Below are positions 56,001 to 63,446 of a stretch of 64,000 nucleotides of DNA, in pieces (the stretch's first letter is position 1; each line of letters opens with the position of its first letter). The notes beneath the pieces were generated by a model. It made no database searches. It saw nothing but the letters and a program-made list of their open reading frames with translations, and was not told the DNA's origin. Origin of the DNA: Tumebacillus avium (GTDB taxonomy: Bacteria; Bacillota; Bacilli; Tumebacillales; Tumebacillaceae); NCBI RefSeq assembly GCF_002162355.1, contig NZ_CP021434.1:5014001-5078000 (forward strand), given 5' to 3'. The position numbers and the translations under genes are program-made.

Positions 56001-58560
56001 CCGCCGAGAGCTCCTGCCCGCCGTACAGCGCGGACAGATCTTGCACGATCACGCCAAGCGACCAGAAGTCGACGATGATGTGGTGCATCGTGAGCAGCAT
56101 CACATGTTCGCCGCCTGCACGCGGATAAAGCGTGACGCGCAGCAACGGCCCTTGTTCCAGATCGAACGTTTGATTTACGCTCGCCGACATGTCGTACTGC
56201 ACCTGCTCGTCGCTCCATGCGGCCGAGTCGGCAAGCGTCACCGGCACATCCAGAGCGGCATGCACGACTTGCAGCGGTTCACCGCCGTTGTACGCAAACG
56301 TGGTGCGCAAGAGCGGATGACGCAGTCCGAGTTCAGCGATCGCCGCGCACAGTTTCTCCACATCGAGACCGGTACCGATCTTCACCGCGCTGGCGATGTG
56401 ATACGCCGTGCTGTTCGGGTTCAGCTGCTGCAGGAAGAACAAGGCGCGCTGCCCGTGGGACAGCGGATAGCTGCCCGGCTCCATCGGCTTGATCACTGCC
56501 GGCGCTTCGGACGTTTCGTCCAGCTCCTTCAGCACATCCTGCGTCAAAGTTGCGACGCTTGGGCCTTCCAGCAGCACCGCCAGCGGCAGTTCGACGCCGA
56601 GGCTTTCTTCGATCTCATGCTTCAGCTCCACCGCCGTCAGCGAGTCCATGCCCAGCGACCCCAGCGGCCTGTCGCGTCCGACGGACGCCTGCGACACTTT
56701 CAACGCTTCGGCCGCACGGGCCAGCAGGTATTGCTCAAGCAGTGCGCCGCGCGCGTCCGTATCGGCTGCGAGCAGCTCGGCGCGGCTCAGTTGCACATCG
56801 GCCGCTTCTTCCCCGTCTGCTGCCGGGCCGGTGCGGTCCAGCACATCCGACTTCAGCACTTCCAGCCCGCCGTTTTGGAAGCGGTCTTTGCAGGCGTGGC
56901 GCTGAATCTTGCCCGACGAGGTCTTGGGGATGCTCGCCGGTTTCAGGAGCACGATGCCGTACACTTGCAGTTCGTGCGCCTCTGCCACCGCCTGCCTTAC
57001 TGTGGCAACCACTTCGTCAAGGTTGGAGCGGCGCATCGAGCGCTCGACTTCGGCGGTGATCACGAGACGCTCTTCCTCTTCGATCACGACGGAAAACGCG
57101 GCCAGGTTGCCGGTGGCGATCGCCGGGTGGCACTCCTGCACCGTAAACTCGATGTCCTGCGGGTAGTGGTTGCGCCCGCGGATGATGATCAGGTCTTTCA
57201 TCCGGCCGGTCACGTACAGTTCGCCGTCTTTGAGGAACCCGAGGTCACCGGTGCGCAGGAACGGGCCTTCGCCGGTCTCTTCGATCATCGCGCCAAACGT
57301 CTCCTGCGTCTGCTCCGGGCGGTTCCAGTAGCCTTGAGCGATCGACGGGCCGGAGACCCAGACTTCGCCGACCTGCTCTTCGCCGCAGACGGTGAACGTT
57401 TCGACATCGATAACTCTCACCTGCTGCGCTTGCGGGGAACGTCCCGAGGAAACTAAAGTGCGGGTGCCTTCGAGCGGTTCAGTGACGACGATCGCGCGGT
57501 TTTGTTCCAACTGCTCGCCGTCAAAGATGTTCGAGATCGGCAGTTCCTCTTTCTTGCCCCCGGTGACGAACAGCGTGCCTTCCGCGAGGCCATAGCAAGG
57601 ATAAAACGCTTCTTTCTTAAAACCGCAAGGAGCAAAATACTCGGCAAATCGATCCAAGGTCTCTTTGCGAATCGGCTCGGCACCGGTAAACGCCACCGAC
57701 CAGTTCGAGAGGTCCAGGAGATCGCGCTGCTCCGGCGTGATCTTGTCGAGGCACAGCTCATAGGCGAAGTTCGGACCGCCCGAGACAGAAGCTCCGGTGC
57801 GGGAGATCTCCTGCAGCCAGCGCAGCGGACGCTGCACAAACGCCACCGGCGCCATCAAGGTGGTGAAGAACCCGGCGTACAGCGGCTGCAAGATCCCGCC
57901 GATCAAGCCCATGTCATGGTACGGAGGCAGCCAGATCACACAGCGGTCTTGCTCCGACGTTCCAAAGCTGCTCTTGATCAGCTCGAGGTTGGCCAGCAGG
58001 TTGCCATGTGTCAGCATGACCCCTTTCGGCGCCGACGTCGAGCCGGATGTATACTGCAGGAAGGCCAGCGTATCCTTGTCGATCTTCGGCTGCTTCCACG
58101 ACTCTGCCGCCGCGTCGGTCACGTCATCGGTGTTCACCCAAGCCAGATCGCTCAGGCTCTCCGCATCTCCGAAACGTTTTTCCACGCCAACTAAGATCGC
58201 CGAGGAGGTCAGCGCATATTTGGCTTCCGAATCTTTAACGATCGCCTGCAGGCGATCCAAGTTGCCGTTTTGGCGCGGCGGGTAGGCCGGGATGGCGAAC
58301 ACCCCGGCGTACAGGCAGCCAAAAAAGGCGATGATATACTCCAGCCCTGGCTGGTACAGGAGCAAGGCGCGCTCGCCTTCCGCCCCTAAGGACTGCAAGA
58401 CTGAGCCAACGGCCCGTGCCTTGCGATCCAGTTCGGCATATGTGATGCGCGCTTCTCCGTCGTCTGCTAAAAATGCAAATGCATCCCGGTCGCCAAAGCT
58501 TTGTGCTCGGGTCTGCAACAGTTCGACCAAGGTTGCAAAATTCACTCGGTTATCCACCAT
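50083..58560 (-). CDS. NRPS with fatty-acyl-AMP ligase loading: FAAL-ACP-C-A-PCP-C-A-PCP (2825 aa)
   Basis: The ATG at 58560 follows GGGGG with about 9-base spacing and starts VDNRVNFATLVELL, a typical FAAL beginning; an upstream TTG at 58602 has no ribosome site. FAAL (about 1-590) with YTSGSTSAPKG and WLPPYHDMGLIGG activates a fatty acid. ACP GSLGMDSLTAVEL is near 637. C1 has HHIIVDFWS near 830, with Phe replacing the usual Gly, common in lipoinitiating C domains. A1 near 1313 reads D-A-W-Q-F-G-L-I-D, the published Gln code. PCP1 near 1707, C2 HHIVADGWS near 1900. A2 near 2375 reads D-L-L-F-L-G-G-I-C, not assigned (DLLF begins one Ala code). PCP2 near 2762. No E domain. Confidence 0.94.
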   Translation of the reverse strand: MVDNRVNFATLVELLQTRAQSFGDRDAFAFLADDGEARITYAELDRKARAVGSVLQSLGAEGERALLLYQPGLEYIIAFFGCLYAGVFAIPAYPPRQNGNLDRLQAIVKDSEAKYALTSSAILVGVEKRFGDAESLSDLAWVNTDDVTDAAAESWKQPKIDKDTLAFLQYTSGSTSAPKGVMLTHGNLLANLELIKSSFGTSEQDRCVIWLPPYHDMGLIGGILQPLYAGFFTTLMAPVAFVQRPLRWLQEISRTGASVSGGPNFAYELCLDKITPEQRDLLDLSNWSVAFTGAEPIRKETLDRFAEYFAPCGFKKEAFYPCYGLAEGTLFVTGGKKEELPISNIFDGEQLEQNRAIVVTEPLEGTRTLVSSGRSPQAQQVRVIDVETFTVCGEEQVGEVWVSGPSIAQGYWNRPEQTQETFGAMIEETGEGPFLRTGDLGFLKDGELYVTGRMKDLIIIRGRNHYPQDIEFTVQECHPAIATGNLAAFSVVIEEEERLVITAEVERSMRRSNLDEVVATVRQAVAEAHELQVYGIVLLKPASIPKTSSGKIQRHACKDRFQNGGLEVLKSDVLDRTGPAADGEEAADVQLSRAELLAADTDARGALLEQYLLARAAEALKVSQASVGRDRPLGSLGMDSLTAVELKHEIEESLGVELPLAVLLEGPSVATLTQDVLKELDETSEAPAVIKPMEPGSYPLSHGQRALFFLQQLNPNSTAYHIASAVKIGTGLDVEKLCAAIAELGLRHPLLRTTFAYNGGEPLQVVHAALDVPVTLADSAAWSDEQVQYDMSASVNQTFDLEQGPLLRVTLYPRAGGEHVMLLTMHHIIVDFWSLGVIVQDLSALYGGQELSAAGTAYADFAGWQSELLSGKAGAAGLDYWQQELAGELPVLNLPTDVPRPTAQSHHGATLSRKLNASLTAKVKRLAQAQGTTVFTTLLAAYQVLLHRYSGQDDILVGTPTAGRGKAKYASTVGYFVNPVVVRGDLSANPTFVEFLQAATQKVRGALAHQDYPFPLLVEKLAPKRDQSYSPIFQAMFVLQKSHLDTDGLTGFALNESGAEMLLGDLPLQSWALERRAAQFDVTLMMAEVNGEFLASFEYDLGLFTSATIERMAAHYEILLESLVDNPALTVGEVSPLPVAERERLLTEWNATEVDFGSEAALHQLFEAQAARTPDAVAVVFANRQLTYRELNEQANRLAHRLQKSGVGADVLVGICMERSPEMVVSLLATLKAGGAYVPLDPSYPQERLGFILEDAQPPVLLTQAHLQELLPAYAGELLLVDSEDISGEIAENPTVSVTSDNLAYVIFTSGSTGRPKGAMLPHRAICNHMLWMLREFGIGETDRVLQKTPFGFDASVWEFWAPLLAGGQLIMAKPGGHGDPVYLADAVKAHGVTLLQLVPSLLTVLLKGKLLNGADTLRHVFAGGEVLSPHDATDFTYELPNAQLVNLYGPTEACIDTTSWRVVFDPHANPDEEEWVQQSEFWRYPIPIGRPIANAQVYILDAHLNPVPTAVAGELHIGGAGLARGYVGRPDLTQEKFIDSPYGRLYKTGDLARWLPDGTLDFLGRIDDQVKVRGFRIELGEIESVLLRHDGVQEAVVIAREDAPGDQRLVAYVVPQGELTSSDLRDFAQSILPDYMVPSAYVLLEAYPLLPNGKVNRRALPRPEAAQGGEYVAPRNHTESTLAMIFSDLLHVPQVGITDNFFDLGGHSLLAIQAVAQISAQLDVQLDLRTLFEQPTVERLAQTLDRMERKALPPIKKADRNGQLPLSFAQERLWFFEELQSGTAAYNIPGGLRMKGYLDIAALEESLNLILTRHEALRTSFATVDGQPQQIIADKVQVPFAVIDLQGLPEADREGEAVRIMNEEARKPFTLSEVPLIRANLLRMGSEDHILLLTLHHIVADGWSLGILMRHLTWFYVAITQGNMLPDFELPTQYADFAQWQKGLGSVIEGQMGYWKKQLGGELTVLQLPTDKPRPALKTYNGASRALTLNKLLSEAVNVLAQRNGVTLYMTLLAAFQTMLYRYTGQDDILVGSPSAGRSRMEVADLIGFFVNTLVMRTNLNDGDLTFQELLLRVRDTSLDAFANQDVPFEMLLDELQPERNMSQTPLFQVMFALQNAPFDLHMPGLETELLEGDSATAKFDLTLQATETGRGIELKLEYNTDLYEAATIDRMLGHYATLLQAAVTAPEQKLNAMPLLTEPELYQQLVEWTETAADYPSDATLHSLFEAWAAEQPDTMAVAYGDRKLTYAELNARANQLAHRLQQQGVGPDAFVGICLERSPELLIAIFGTLKAGGAYVPLDPAHPKERLRFILEDAKPSVLLTQATLQEIFEGTNVATLLLDSTGESFANESTANPPHAVTPDHLSYMLYTSGTTGLPKGALLQHRGVVNMLHDYITRKKVEPGVPFALWANYGFDLSVLEMFTCFMEGGALHIMPDEFRSDSLAYFHWLEEHGIQCGFIAPFMVKDFIQWLDEQPRKIALQRILIGVESVPELLVAELAKRLPEMFIINGYGPTEASICATLYSFDPERVEERNLPIGTAVQNTELYIFDPHRQLVPVGVAGELYVGGTGLARGYLNRPELNEERFVPHPFKAGERLYRTGDVVRYLPDGNIEYVSRIDHQVKVRGYRIELGEIEAVLTQHPKVLQTVVLACEDGGDKYLAAYIVPQGDEVPTSAELRGDLKDKLPIYMIPSAFVILDAIPLTTNGKVDRKALPEPVMTRTVEYVAPRTPAEEKMAEIWAAVLGVEKVGVHDNFFDLGGHSLLATQLVTRVRTAFSVELPVRSLFEVATIAELSAMVETLQQKAETAPKQPAMKKLNRERRKL

Positions 58561-58721
58561 ATTTTGTATCCCCCAGACTTCAAGCTTTTTCAGAGCTTTC
58601 AACCAGATTTAAATCTCCCAAATTGCATAAAATATATTTCTGCGCAAATAAGTAATCCCCTTCCTAACAAAGGTAAATTTTCTTAGTAAGTTTATTCCTG
58701 ACTCAAGATTTGAACAAGATA
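58561..58721 (-). promoter_or_regulatory. AT-rich leader, probable promoter region of the main NRPS operon
   Basis: An AT-rich stretch lies between the terminator of the acylase unit and the FAAL-NRPS start. No unambiguous -35/-10 pair was found by eye; the best, TTTACC with TACTTA at 17 bases, is weak, so an activator may be needed. Confidence 0.35.
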
Positions 58722-58755
58722 AAACCTGACTTCGCAAAGTGCCGAAGTCAGGTTT
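58722..58755 (-). terminator. Terminator after the penicillin-acylase-family gene
   Basis: A 13-bp perfect stem (58722-58734 with 58743-58755) and 8-base loop, ending in GGTTTTATCTTG on the minus strand. It separates the acylase unit from the NRPS operon. Confidence 0.75.
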
Positions 58756-58763
58756 AAGTTAAT

Positions 58764-61238
58764 TTATTCCGGCTGCAGGGTCAGTATGCGCTCCCCGCTG
58801 GCTTCCACATCAGCTTCCGTGAAGTGCATCGTCTTGTAACGGCCTTCCAGCCACAGGTCGGTCTGGTCCTGATAATGGTCAGAGCCGAGCTGGCCCGATG
58901 CGCCCATCGTCAGCGCATCTTTGGCGCCATTGACATCGTTCATGTCGATCACAAAACGCCACGGAGCGCCCAGCACGATGCTAAACGGCCTGCCGCGCGA
59001 GAAGCCGGCCATGCCCACCGTGCCGTTGGAGCCGCCGTACTCGTACGGACCGTTGTTATACAGCATATTGAGCGGCTTGATCGCCCCGAGTGGATGCGCG
59101 AGGGTGATCGTGTGGACTTTGCCCCACTGCCACTTCTCCGGGTTCTTGCCGTTTTCGTCTGCCATCCAGGCCACCGCTTGTTTGAAGGAATCGATGATCG
59201 CCTTCTCCTTCGTGTCGTCTGTGCCTTTAAACCAGATCGGGTCAGGATCGCGCAAAATGACTTCCAGACCGTAGTTCGGCATCGCCGTGCGGTTGAAATG
59301 GTAGTAAAACTCTTCGGTCAGGTGCGGTTCAAAGAAACGGGTGTACATCTTGTTGTACATCGCGTGATACACGACAGGACCGGCCAGCTTCGGATCGTCC
59401 TGCGGGTTCTCAAACCATTTTTTGAGCACGTCAAACGCCTTTTGCTCCGTTTCGTTCAACTCAGCGCCTTCCAGCGCCTTGATGAACACCGGGCCGTGCT
59501 CTTTGGCCTGCAGGTTCAGCCAGTCGCTTTGCATCCGTTCCATGTCTTCGAGCGTCAGTTTGTCTTTCTCCTCGATCATCTGCCCGATGCGGGTCGCGCG
59601 GTACGGCAGGTCATAGTCGTAGGAGATGTGATACGGGTAGTCGCCGTCAACCGGCTTGTTGTTTGCCGAAGCAAAATACCCTTTTTCCGGGTTCATCGCG
59701 TGCGGCAGTTCATCCCAGCCGATGTAGCCCGTCCATTCATATTCGCTCGACCAGCCCGGCACCGGCGACAGGCCGTCGCCTTTCTTGCGGATCGGGATCG
59801 AACCCATCGCGTGGTAGGCGATGTTGCCTGCAACGTCCGCATAGACAACGTTTTGCGCTGGCGCTTTGAACAGCTGCATCGCCGCTTCAAACTCTTCGTA
59901 ATTCTGCGCTTTGTTGAAGCTGAGCATCGCGGTGATCTCGTCGGTCGCATCGTGCGCCGTCCAGCGCAGAGCCAGCGGCTGTTCGACTTTCTCGGCCGTG
60001 CGGATCGTCTGTGACGGCTCCTGGTCTTTGGAGACATAGGAGTCGAGCGTATTGGTGATGATCGGGCCGTGGCGGGAGATGACGATCTCCGCTTTGACCG
60101 GCTCTGCCCCTTTGACTTTGATCTCTTCTTGGATCACTTTCGCGTCGTACCACTTGCCATCATATTCGAACTGGTGCGGGTTGTTCGGATTTTGCTTTTC
60201 AATAAAGAGGTCTTGCACGTCCGGGGCGAGGTTGGTGAAGCCCCAGGCGACTTGCTCGTTGTGGCCGACGATGACGCCTGGCACACCCGGGAAGATCGCG
60301 CCGGAGACGTTGTATTTGCCCGGCATGACGAGATGATTCTGGTAGAAGGTCGACGGCGCGCCCAGACCGAGGTGCATGTCATTGGCGAGCAGCGGTTTGC
60401 CAGATTCGGTCTTGTCGCCGGAGACGACCCAGTTGTTCGAGCCGAGGCCTTCGCCCGGCAGCGCCTTTTGTTCGGCGAGGTCGAGGGTGGCGAACAGACT
60501 GTCGACCGTCTCTTTGGAAAGTGCTGCTTGCGGGCGCTCCGCTGCGGAGTCGACTTCGATCGCTTTTTCCATCTCCGTCTGGCGGACGATGGTCGGGTGT
60601 GCATCCTGGTATTGGAAGAGCAGCGACATCAGCTTTTCGTCATCCAATTTCGGGAGTGCGACGCCCATGAACAGCTCGGTGCGCATGTTCGTGCCGAGCT
60701 CCCAGGCCATGTATTTGCCGATCGACAGCGAGTCGAGCGGCGTCCACGGCTCAGGCTTGAAGCCAAGCATCGTGTATTCGACCGGCAGATTGTCCTGGTG
60801 GTCTTCGAGGTAGGCGTTGACGCCGTCGGCGAAGCTTTGCAGGGCGTTCATCGTTTCCGGTTGGACTTTCGACATGCCTTCTTCTGCCGCGCGGCGGAAT
60901 CCGATCGTGCGGTTGAAGTGGTCGATCTTGACCATCTTCTCGCCCATCACTTCCGCCAGTCGTCCGCCGATGCTGCGGCGGGACAGTTCCATTTGGAACA
61001 TGCGGTCTTGGGCTTGGACATAGCCTTGGGCGAAGAACAGGTCTTTTTCCGTTTCTGCATAAACGTGCGGCACGCCGTATTGATCGCGGACGATGCGCAC
61101 CGGCTTCTCGACGCCGGTGAGGATCTCGCCTTCGATCGTCGGCAGCGCACGCTGCACCATGTAATAGCTGCCTCCGCTGGCGGCTGCGATCAAGACGAGC
61201 ACGACCGCAAGCGAGACAAGCATAATTTTCTTAAGCAC
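58764..61238 (-). CDS. Penicillin acylase family Ntn-hydrolase, membrane-anchored (824 aa)
   Basis: GTG at 61238 with AGGAGGGG upstream. A hydrophobic N-terminal segment (about residues 5-25) anchors or exports it. The alpha-subunit part shows VRIVRDQYGVPHVYAETE and FFAQGYVQAQDRMFQMEL; the nucleophile Ser is in GLGSNNWVVSG near residue 269, where self-cleavage creates the beta-subunit N-terminus; later HGPIIT and conserved Asn/Arg blocks fit the family. Relatives hydrolyse N-acyl groups from penicillin, homoserine lactones or, in PvdQ, a myristoylated NRPS precursor. Being 18 bases after the type II thioesterase and beside the FAAL-NRPS, a role in removing the fatty-acyl cap outside the cell is likely but inferred. 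AHL quenching is the alternative. Confidence 0.9.
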   Translation of the reverse strand: MLKKIMLVSLAVVLVLIAAASGGSYYMVQRALPTIEGEILTGVEKPVRIVRDQYGVPHVYAETEKDLFFAQGYVQAQDRMFQMELSRRSIGGRLAEVMGEKMVKIDHFNRTIGFRRAAEEGMSKVQPETMNALQSFADGVNAYLEDHQDNLPVEYTMLGFKPEPWTPLDSLSIGKYMAWELGTNMRTELFMGVALPKLDDEKLMSLLFQYQDAHPTIVRQTEMEKAIEVDSAAERPQAALSKETVDSLFATLDLAEQKALPGEGLGSNNWVVSGDKTESGKPLLANDMHLGLGAPSTFYQNHLVMPGKYNVSGAIFPGVPGVIVGHNEQVAWGFTNLAPDVQDLFIEKQNPNNPHQFEYDGKWYDAKVIQEEIKVKGAEPVKAEIVISRHGPIITNTLDSYVSKDQEPSQTIRTAEKVEQPLALRWTAHDATDEITAMLSFNKAQNYEEFEAAMQLFKAPAQNVVYADVAGNIAYHAMGSIPIRKKGDGLSPVPGWSSEYEWTGYIGWDELPHAMNPEKGYFASANNKPVDGDYPYHISYDYDLPYRATRIGQMIEEKDKLTLEDMERMQSDWLNLQAKEHGPVFIKALEGAELNETEQKAFDVLKKWFENPQDDPKLAGPVVYHAMYNKMYTRFFEPHLTEEFYYHFNRTAMPNYGLEVILRDPDPIWFKGTDDTKEKAIIDSFKQAVAWMADENGKNPEKWQWGKVHTITLAHPLGAIKPLNMLYNNGPYEYGGSNGTVGMAGFSRGRPFSIVLGAPWRFVIDMNDVNGAKDALTMGASGQLGSDHYQDQTDLWLEGRYKTMHFTEADVEASGERILTLQPE

Positions 61239-61256
61239 GCCAACCCCTCCTAAAGG

Positions 61257-62036
61257 TTAAAACAGGTTGACAATTCGCTTCAGCTCAGCAGACAAATCCT
61301 GCAGCAGGTCTTGGCGAATCGCCGGATTGTTTAAAAAGAAATGGTCGCCTTCAAACATCTTCAACTGGAACGCTTCGGTGGTCTGGTCGCGCCAGGCGTC
61401 GTGTTTCTCCAGCGAAATATCAACATCGCCCGTACCGCCGAAGCAGTGAATCGGGATGTGCAGCTTGGCTTCGTCCTGGTACTCGTACGTCTCGTTCACT
61501 TCGAAGTCGGCGCGGAGGATCGGGAGCAGGAGTTCCATCAGCTCTTCATTTTGCAGCACCGCTTCCGGCGTGCCGTTCAGGTTGCGCAGGCGCTGGACGA
61601 ACTGGTCGTGCGGAAGCTTATGCACCGGATCGCGTTCGATCTTGCGCTGCGGCGCGCCGCGTCCCGAGACGAACAGATGCAGGGGTTCGAGCCCGAGCTT
61701 CTGGCGGCGCAGTTCACGGGACAGTTCAAAAGCGATCAACGCCCCCATCGAGTGGCCAAAAAAGGCAAACGGGCGGTCCATATGCGGTTTGAGCGCTTCG
61801 ACCAGCGCTTTGACCATCGGTTCGATGTGCGTAAACGGCTCCTCAAGCAAGCGGCTCTCCCGTCCTGGCAGCTGCACCGGGCACACGTCGATCTCCGCCG
61901 GCATCTCTTCCTGCCATCCCCGGTAGATCGCAGCGCTCCCTCCCGCATACGGGAAGCAGAACAAGCGCAACCGCGCATTCGGTTTCAATTTCTGCCGGGC
62001 CATCCACTTATCTGCTGCAGGTCTCATCGTTGTCAT
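61257..62036 (-). CDS. Type II thioesterase (GrsT/SrfD-like, 259 aa)
   Basis: Proofreading alpha/beta hydrolase that removes misprimed groups from carrier domains. The ATG at 62036 has AGGAG 8 bases upstream; a TTG at 62042 is too close. Seen: FCFPYAGGSAAIYRGW, PGRESRLLEEPF, nucleophile elbow GHSMGA near residue 94, Asp in the GGTGDVDIS region, and catalytic His in FEGDHFFL. First gene of the two-gene thioesterase-acylase unit. The product serves the adjacent NRPS-PKS. Confidence 0.93.
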   Translation of the reverse strand: MTTMRPAADKWMARQKLKPNARLRLFCFPYAGGSAAIYRGWQEEMPAEIDVCPVQLPGRESRLLEEPFTHIEPMVKALVEALKPHMDRPFAFFGHSMGALIAFELSRELRRQKLGLEPLHLFVSGRGAPQRKIERDPVHKLPHDQFVQRLRNLNGTPEAVLQNEELMELLLPILRADFEVNETYEYQDEAKLHIPIHCFGGTGDVDISLEKHDAWRDQTTEAFQLKMFEGDHFFLNNPAIRQDLLQDLSAELKRIVNLF

Positions 62037-62205
62037 TTGCAAATCTCCTCTTTCAGTTCAATGTTCACGTTATGCGTGTAGCTTAATTAATAATAGTGTC
62101 TGATTACTATTTCGATATTGAACTACGCAACCCTTCCGTAATTTTTAGATTTCATGGAACCTTCTGAGTGAGTCGTGCGTCTCTCCAATCAAAGGGGGGA
62201 CGAGG

Positions 62206-62628
62206 ATGAAAGGACTGACGGAGAAACTATGGATTTTACTCGCTGCACTGCTGTTTGCAGGCACCATGCTTGATTCTGTTGCCGTTCCAAAGGAACTCAG
62301 CGTGGTGGATTACGGAGCGCTGAATACTCCTGCGGACGACCGGCGTTTTCGGGAGTTTGCGGAACGTGTGGAAAATTGGGAAGCCGATGGAATTCGGATC
62401 GTTTCCCCGACGGCTGAAGGCGATCCGATTTATCTCGATCTCGTCTATTGGCGAGGCGAACTGCACGTGCGGCTGGACACGACGGAGGACGCATTTGGCC
62501 CGGACAAGATCATCGAGCTGACTTGCAGTCCGAAACTGCAGCAACTTGACTTCGGTAAAGCCTACGAATACCGGCTTTCCGGATGCATGTATCCCGGCAC
62601 GTTCACGGTCTATATCATGCCAAAATAA
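62206..62628 (+). CDS. DUF4362-like secreted protein (140 aa)
   Basis: ATG at 62206 with GGGGGGACGAGG upstream. A hydrophobic N-terminal segment (about residues 8-25) suggests export or anchoring; there is no lipobox Cys. The body shows the DUF4362 pattern: VVDYGALNTPADDRRFREF, GIRIVSPTAEGDPIYLDL, DTTEDAFG, and YEYRLSGC near the end, with two Cys residues. Function unknown. Divergent from the biosynthetic cluster and convergent with the racemase; no sign that it belongs to the pathway. Confidence 0.7.
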   Translation: MKGLTEKLWILLAALLFAGTMLDSVAVPKELSVVDYGALNTPADDRRFREFAERVENWEADGIRIVSPTAEGDPIYLDLVYWRGELHVRLDTTEDAFGPDKIIELTCSPKLQQLDFGKAYEYRLSGCMYPGTFTVYIMPK

Positions 62629-62668
62629 AAAGCCCTTCGGTTTCGCTTCCGAAAGGTTTTTTTTGCTG
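62628..62668. terminator. Terminator between convergent DUF4362 and racemase genes
   Basis: CCCTTCGG/CCGAAAGG imperfect stem (62633-62640 with 62649-62656), T8 on the right and an A-run on the left, working in both directions. Confidence 0.75.
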
Positions 62669-62675
62669 GATTCCT

Positions 62676-63365
62676 TTATTCCAAAGCTGCCCCCACCGCT
62701 TTTTCCGCATGCAGGCGGGCGGTGTCAAACAGCGGCACGGAGCTGTCCTCCTGCTTGATCAGCAGTCCGATCTCGGTGCAGCCGAGGATGATGCCTTCCG
62801 CGCCTTGGCGGGTGAGGTCTTCGATGACCTGACGATAGAAATGGCGGGAGCTCTCCAAGATCTGCCCCTGGCAGAGCTCTTCATAGATAATGCGGTTCAC
62901 CTCATGGCGCGGCTCAGGACTTGGAATCAGAACGTCCAGACCATGCTCCTGCAAGCGGCCTTTGTAGAAATCGTGCTCCATGGTATAGATCGTGGCGAGC
63001 AGGCCGACTTTTTTCAGCCCCTGCCCTTTGATCCTTTCGGCGGTGGCGTCGGCGATATGCAACAGAGGAATTCCGATCGCCGCCTGCACTTCATCTGCCA
63101 TCTTGTGCATCGTGTTGGTGCAGATGATCAGAAAATCAGCTCCGCCGCGCTCGACGCTTTGCGCAGCTTCGACCAGCAGTGAGGTCGCCTGCTCCCAGTT
63201 GCCTTCGCGCTGGCAACGCTCAATCTCGGCAAAATCCACCGTGTGCATCACGCTTTTGGCGTTGTGCAAGCCGCCCAGCTGCTCTTTGACCATCGTGTTG
63301 ATCAGGCGGTAGTATTCCAAGGAACTCTCCCAGCTCATCCCGCCCAGCATCCCAATCGTCTTCAT
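62676..63365 (-). CDS. Aspartate/glutamate racemase family protein (229 aa)
   Basis: Cofactor-independent racemase with the two-Cys mechanism: MLGGMSWESSLEYYRLIN at the start, first Cys in IICTNTMHK near residue 82, second in GIILGCTEIGLL near 193. Length and motifs fit aspartate racemase (YgeA/RacD group), which makes D-Asp. The cluster next door has no epimerisation domains, so supply of a D-residue to the NRPS is conceivable, but the two loci are separated by a divergent gene. It could equally serve peptidoglycan or amino acid metabolism. Confidence 0.88.
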   Translation of the reverse strand: MKTIGMLGGMSWESSLEYYRLINTMVKEQLGGLHNAKSVMHTVDFAEIERCQREGNWEQATSLLVEAAQSVERGGADFLIICTNTMHKMADEVQAAIGIPLLHIADATAERIKGQGLKKVGLLATIYTMEHDFYKGRLQEHGLDVLIPSPEPRHEVNRIIYEELCQGQILESSRHFYRQVIEDLTRQGAEGIILGCTEIGLLIKQEDSSVPLFDTARLHAEKAVGAALE

Positions 63366-63395
63366 CCTGTGCCCCCCTCTTCATGATCCAACAAA

Positions 63396-63428
63396 AGAAA
63401 AATCCTTCGGCGTGATTCCGAAGGACTT
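63396..63428 (-). terminator. Terminator of the lanthipeptide precursor gene
   Basis: TCCTTCGG/CCGAAGGA stem (63403-63410 with 63418-63425), followed on the minus strand by ATTTTTCTTTTG. Confidence 0.85.
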
Positions 63429-63446
63429 TCCGCTTTCCTCTACATT

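Larger units (their letters stand above)
29301..62036 (-). other. Hybrid NRPS-PKS biosynthetic gene cluster with FAAL loading, FkbH/ACP and Ntn acylase
   Basis: About 32.7 kb on one strand. Two transcription units are suggested: thioesterase II plus acylase (61-58.8 kb, ended by a hairpin at 58722-58755), then FAAL-NRPS through EcsC (58.6-28.5 kb) with small gaps or overlaps. Module count: one fatty-acyl loading unit, six C-A-PCP modules, one PKS module and one terminal TE. No epimerisation, methyltransferase or cyclisation domains are visible. No phosphopantetheinyl transferase or dedicated regulator is inside the window. Confidence 0.9.

Noticed and set aside
62676-63365. Racemase as part of the lanthipeptide locus
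   Set aside because: The precursor has its own terminator before the racemase gene, and lanB is transcribed away; no functional link is visible.
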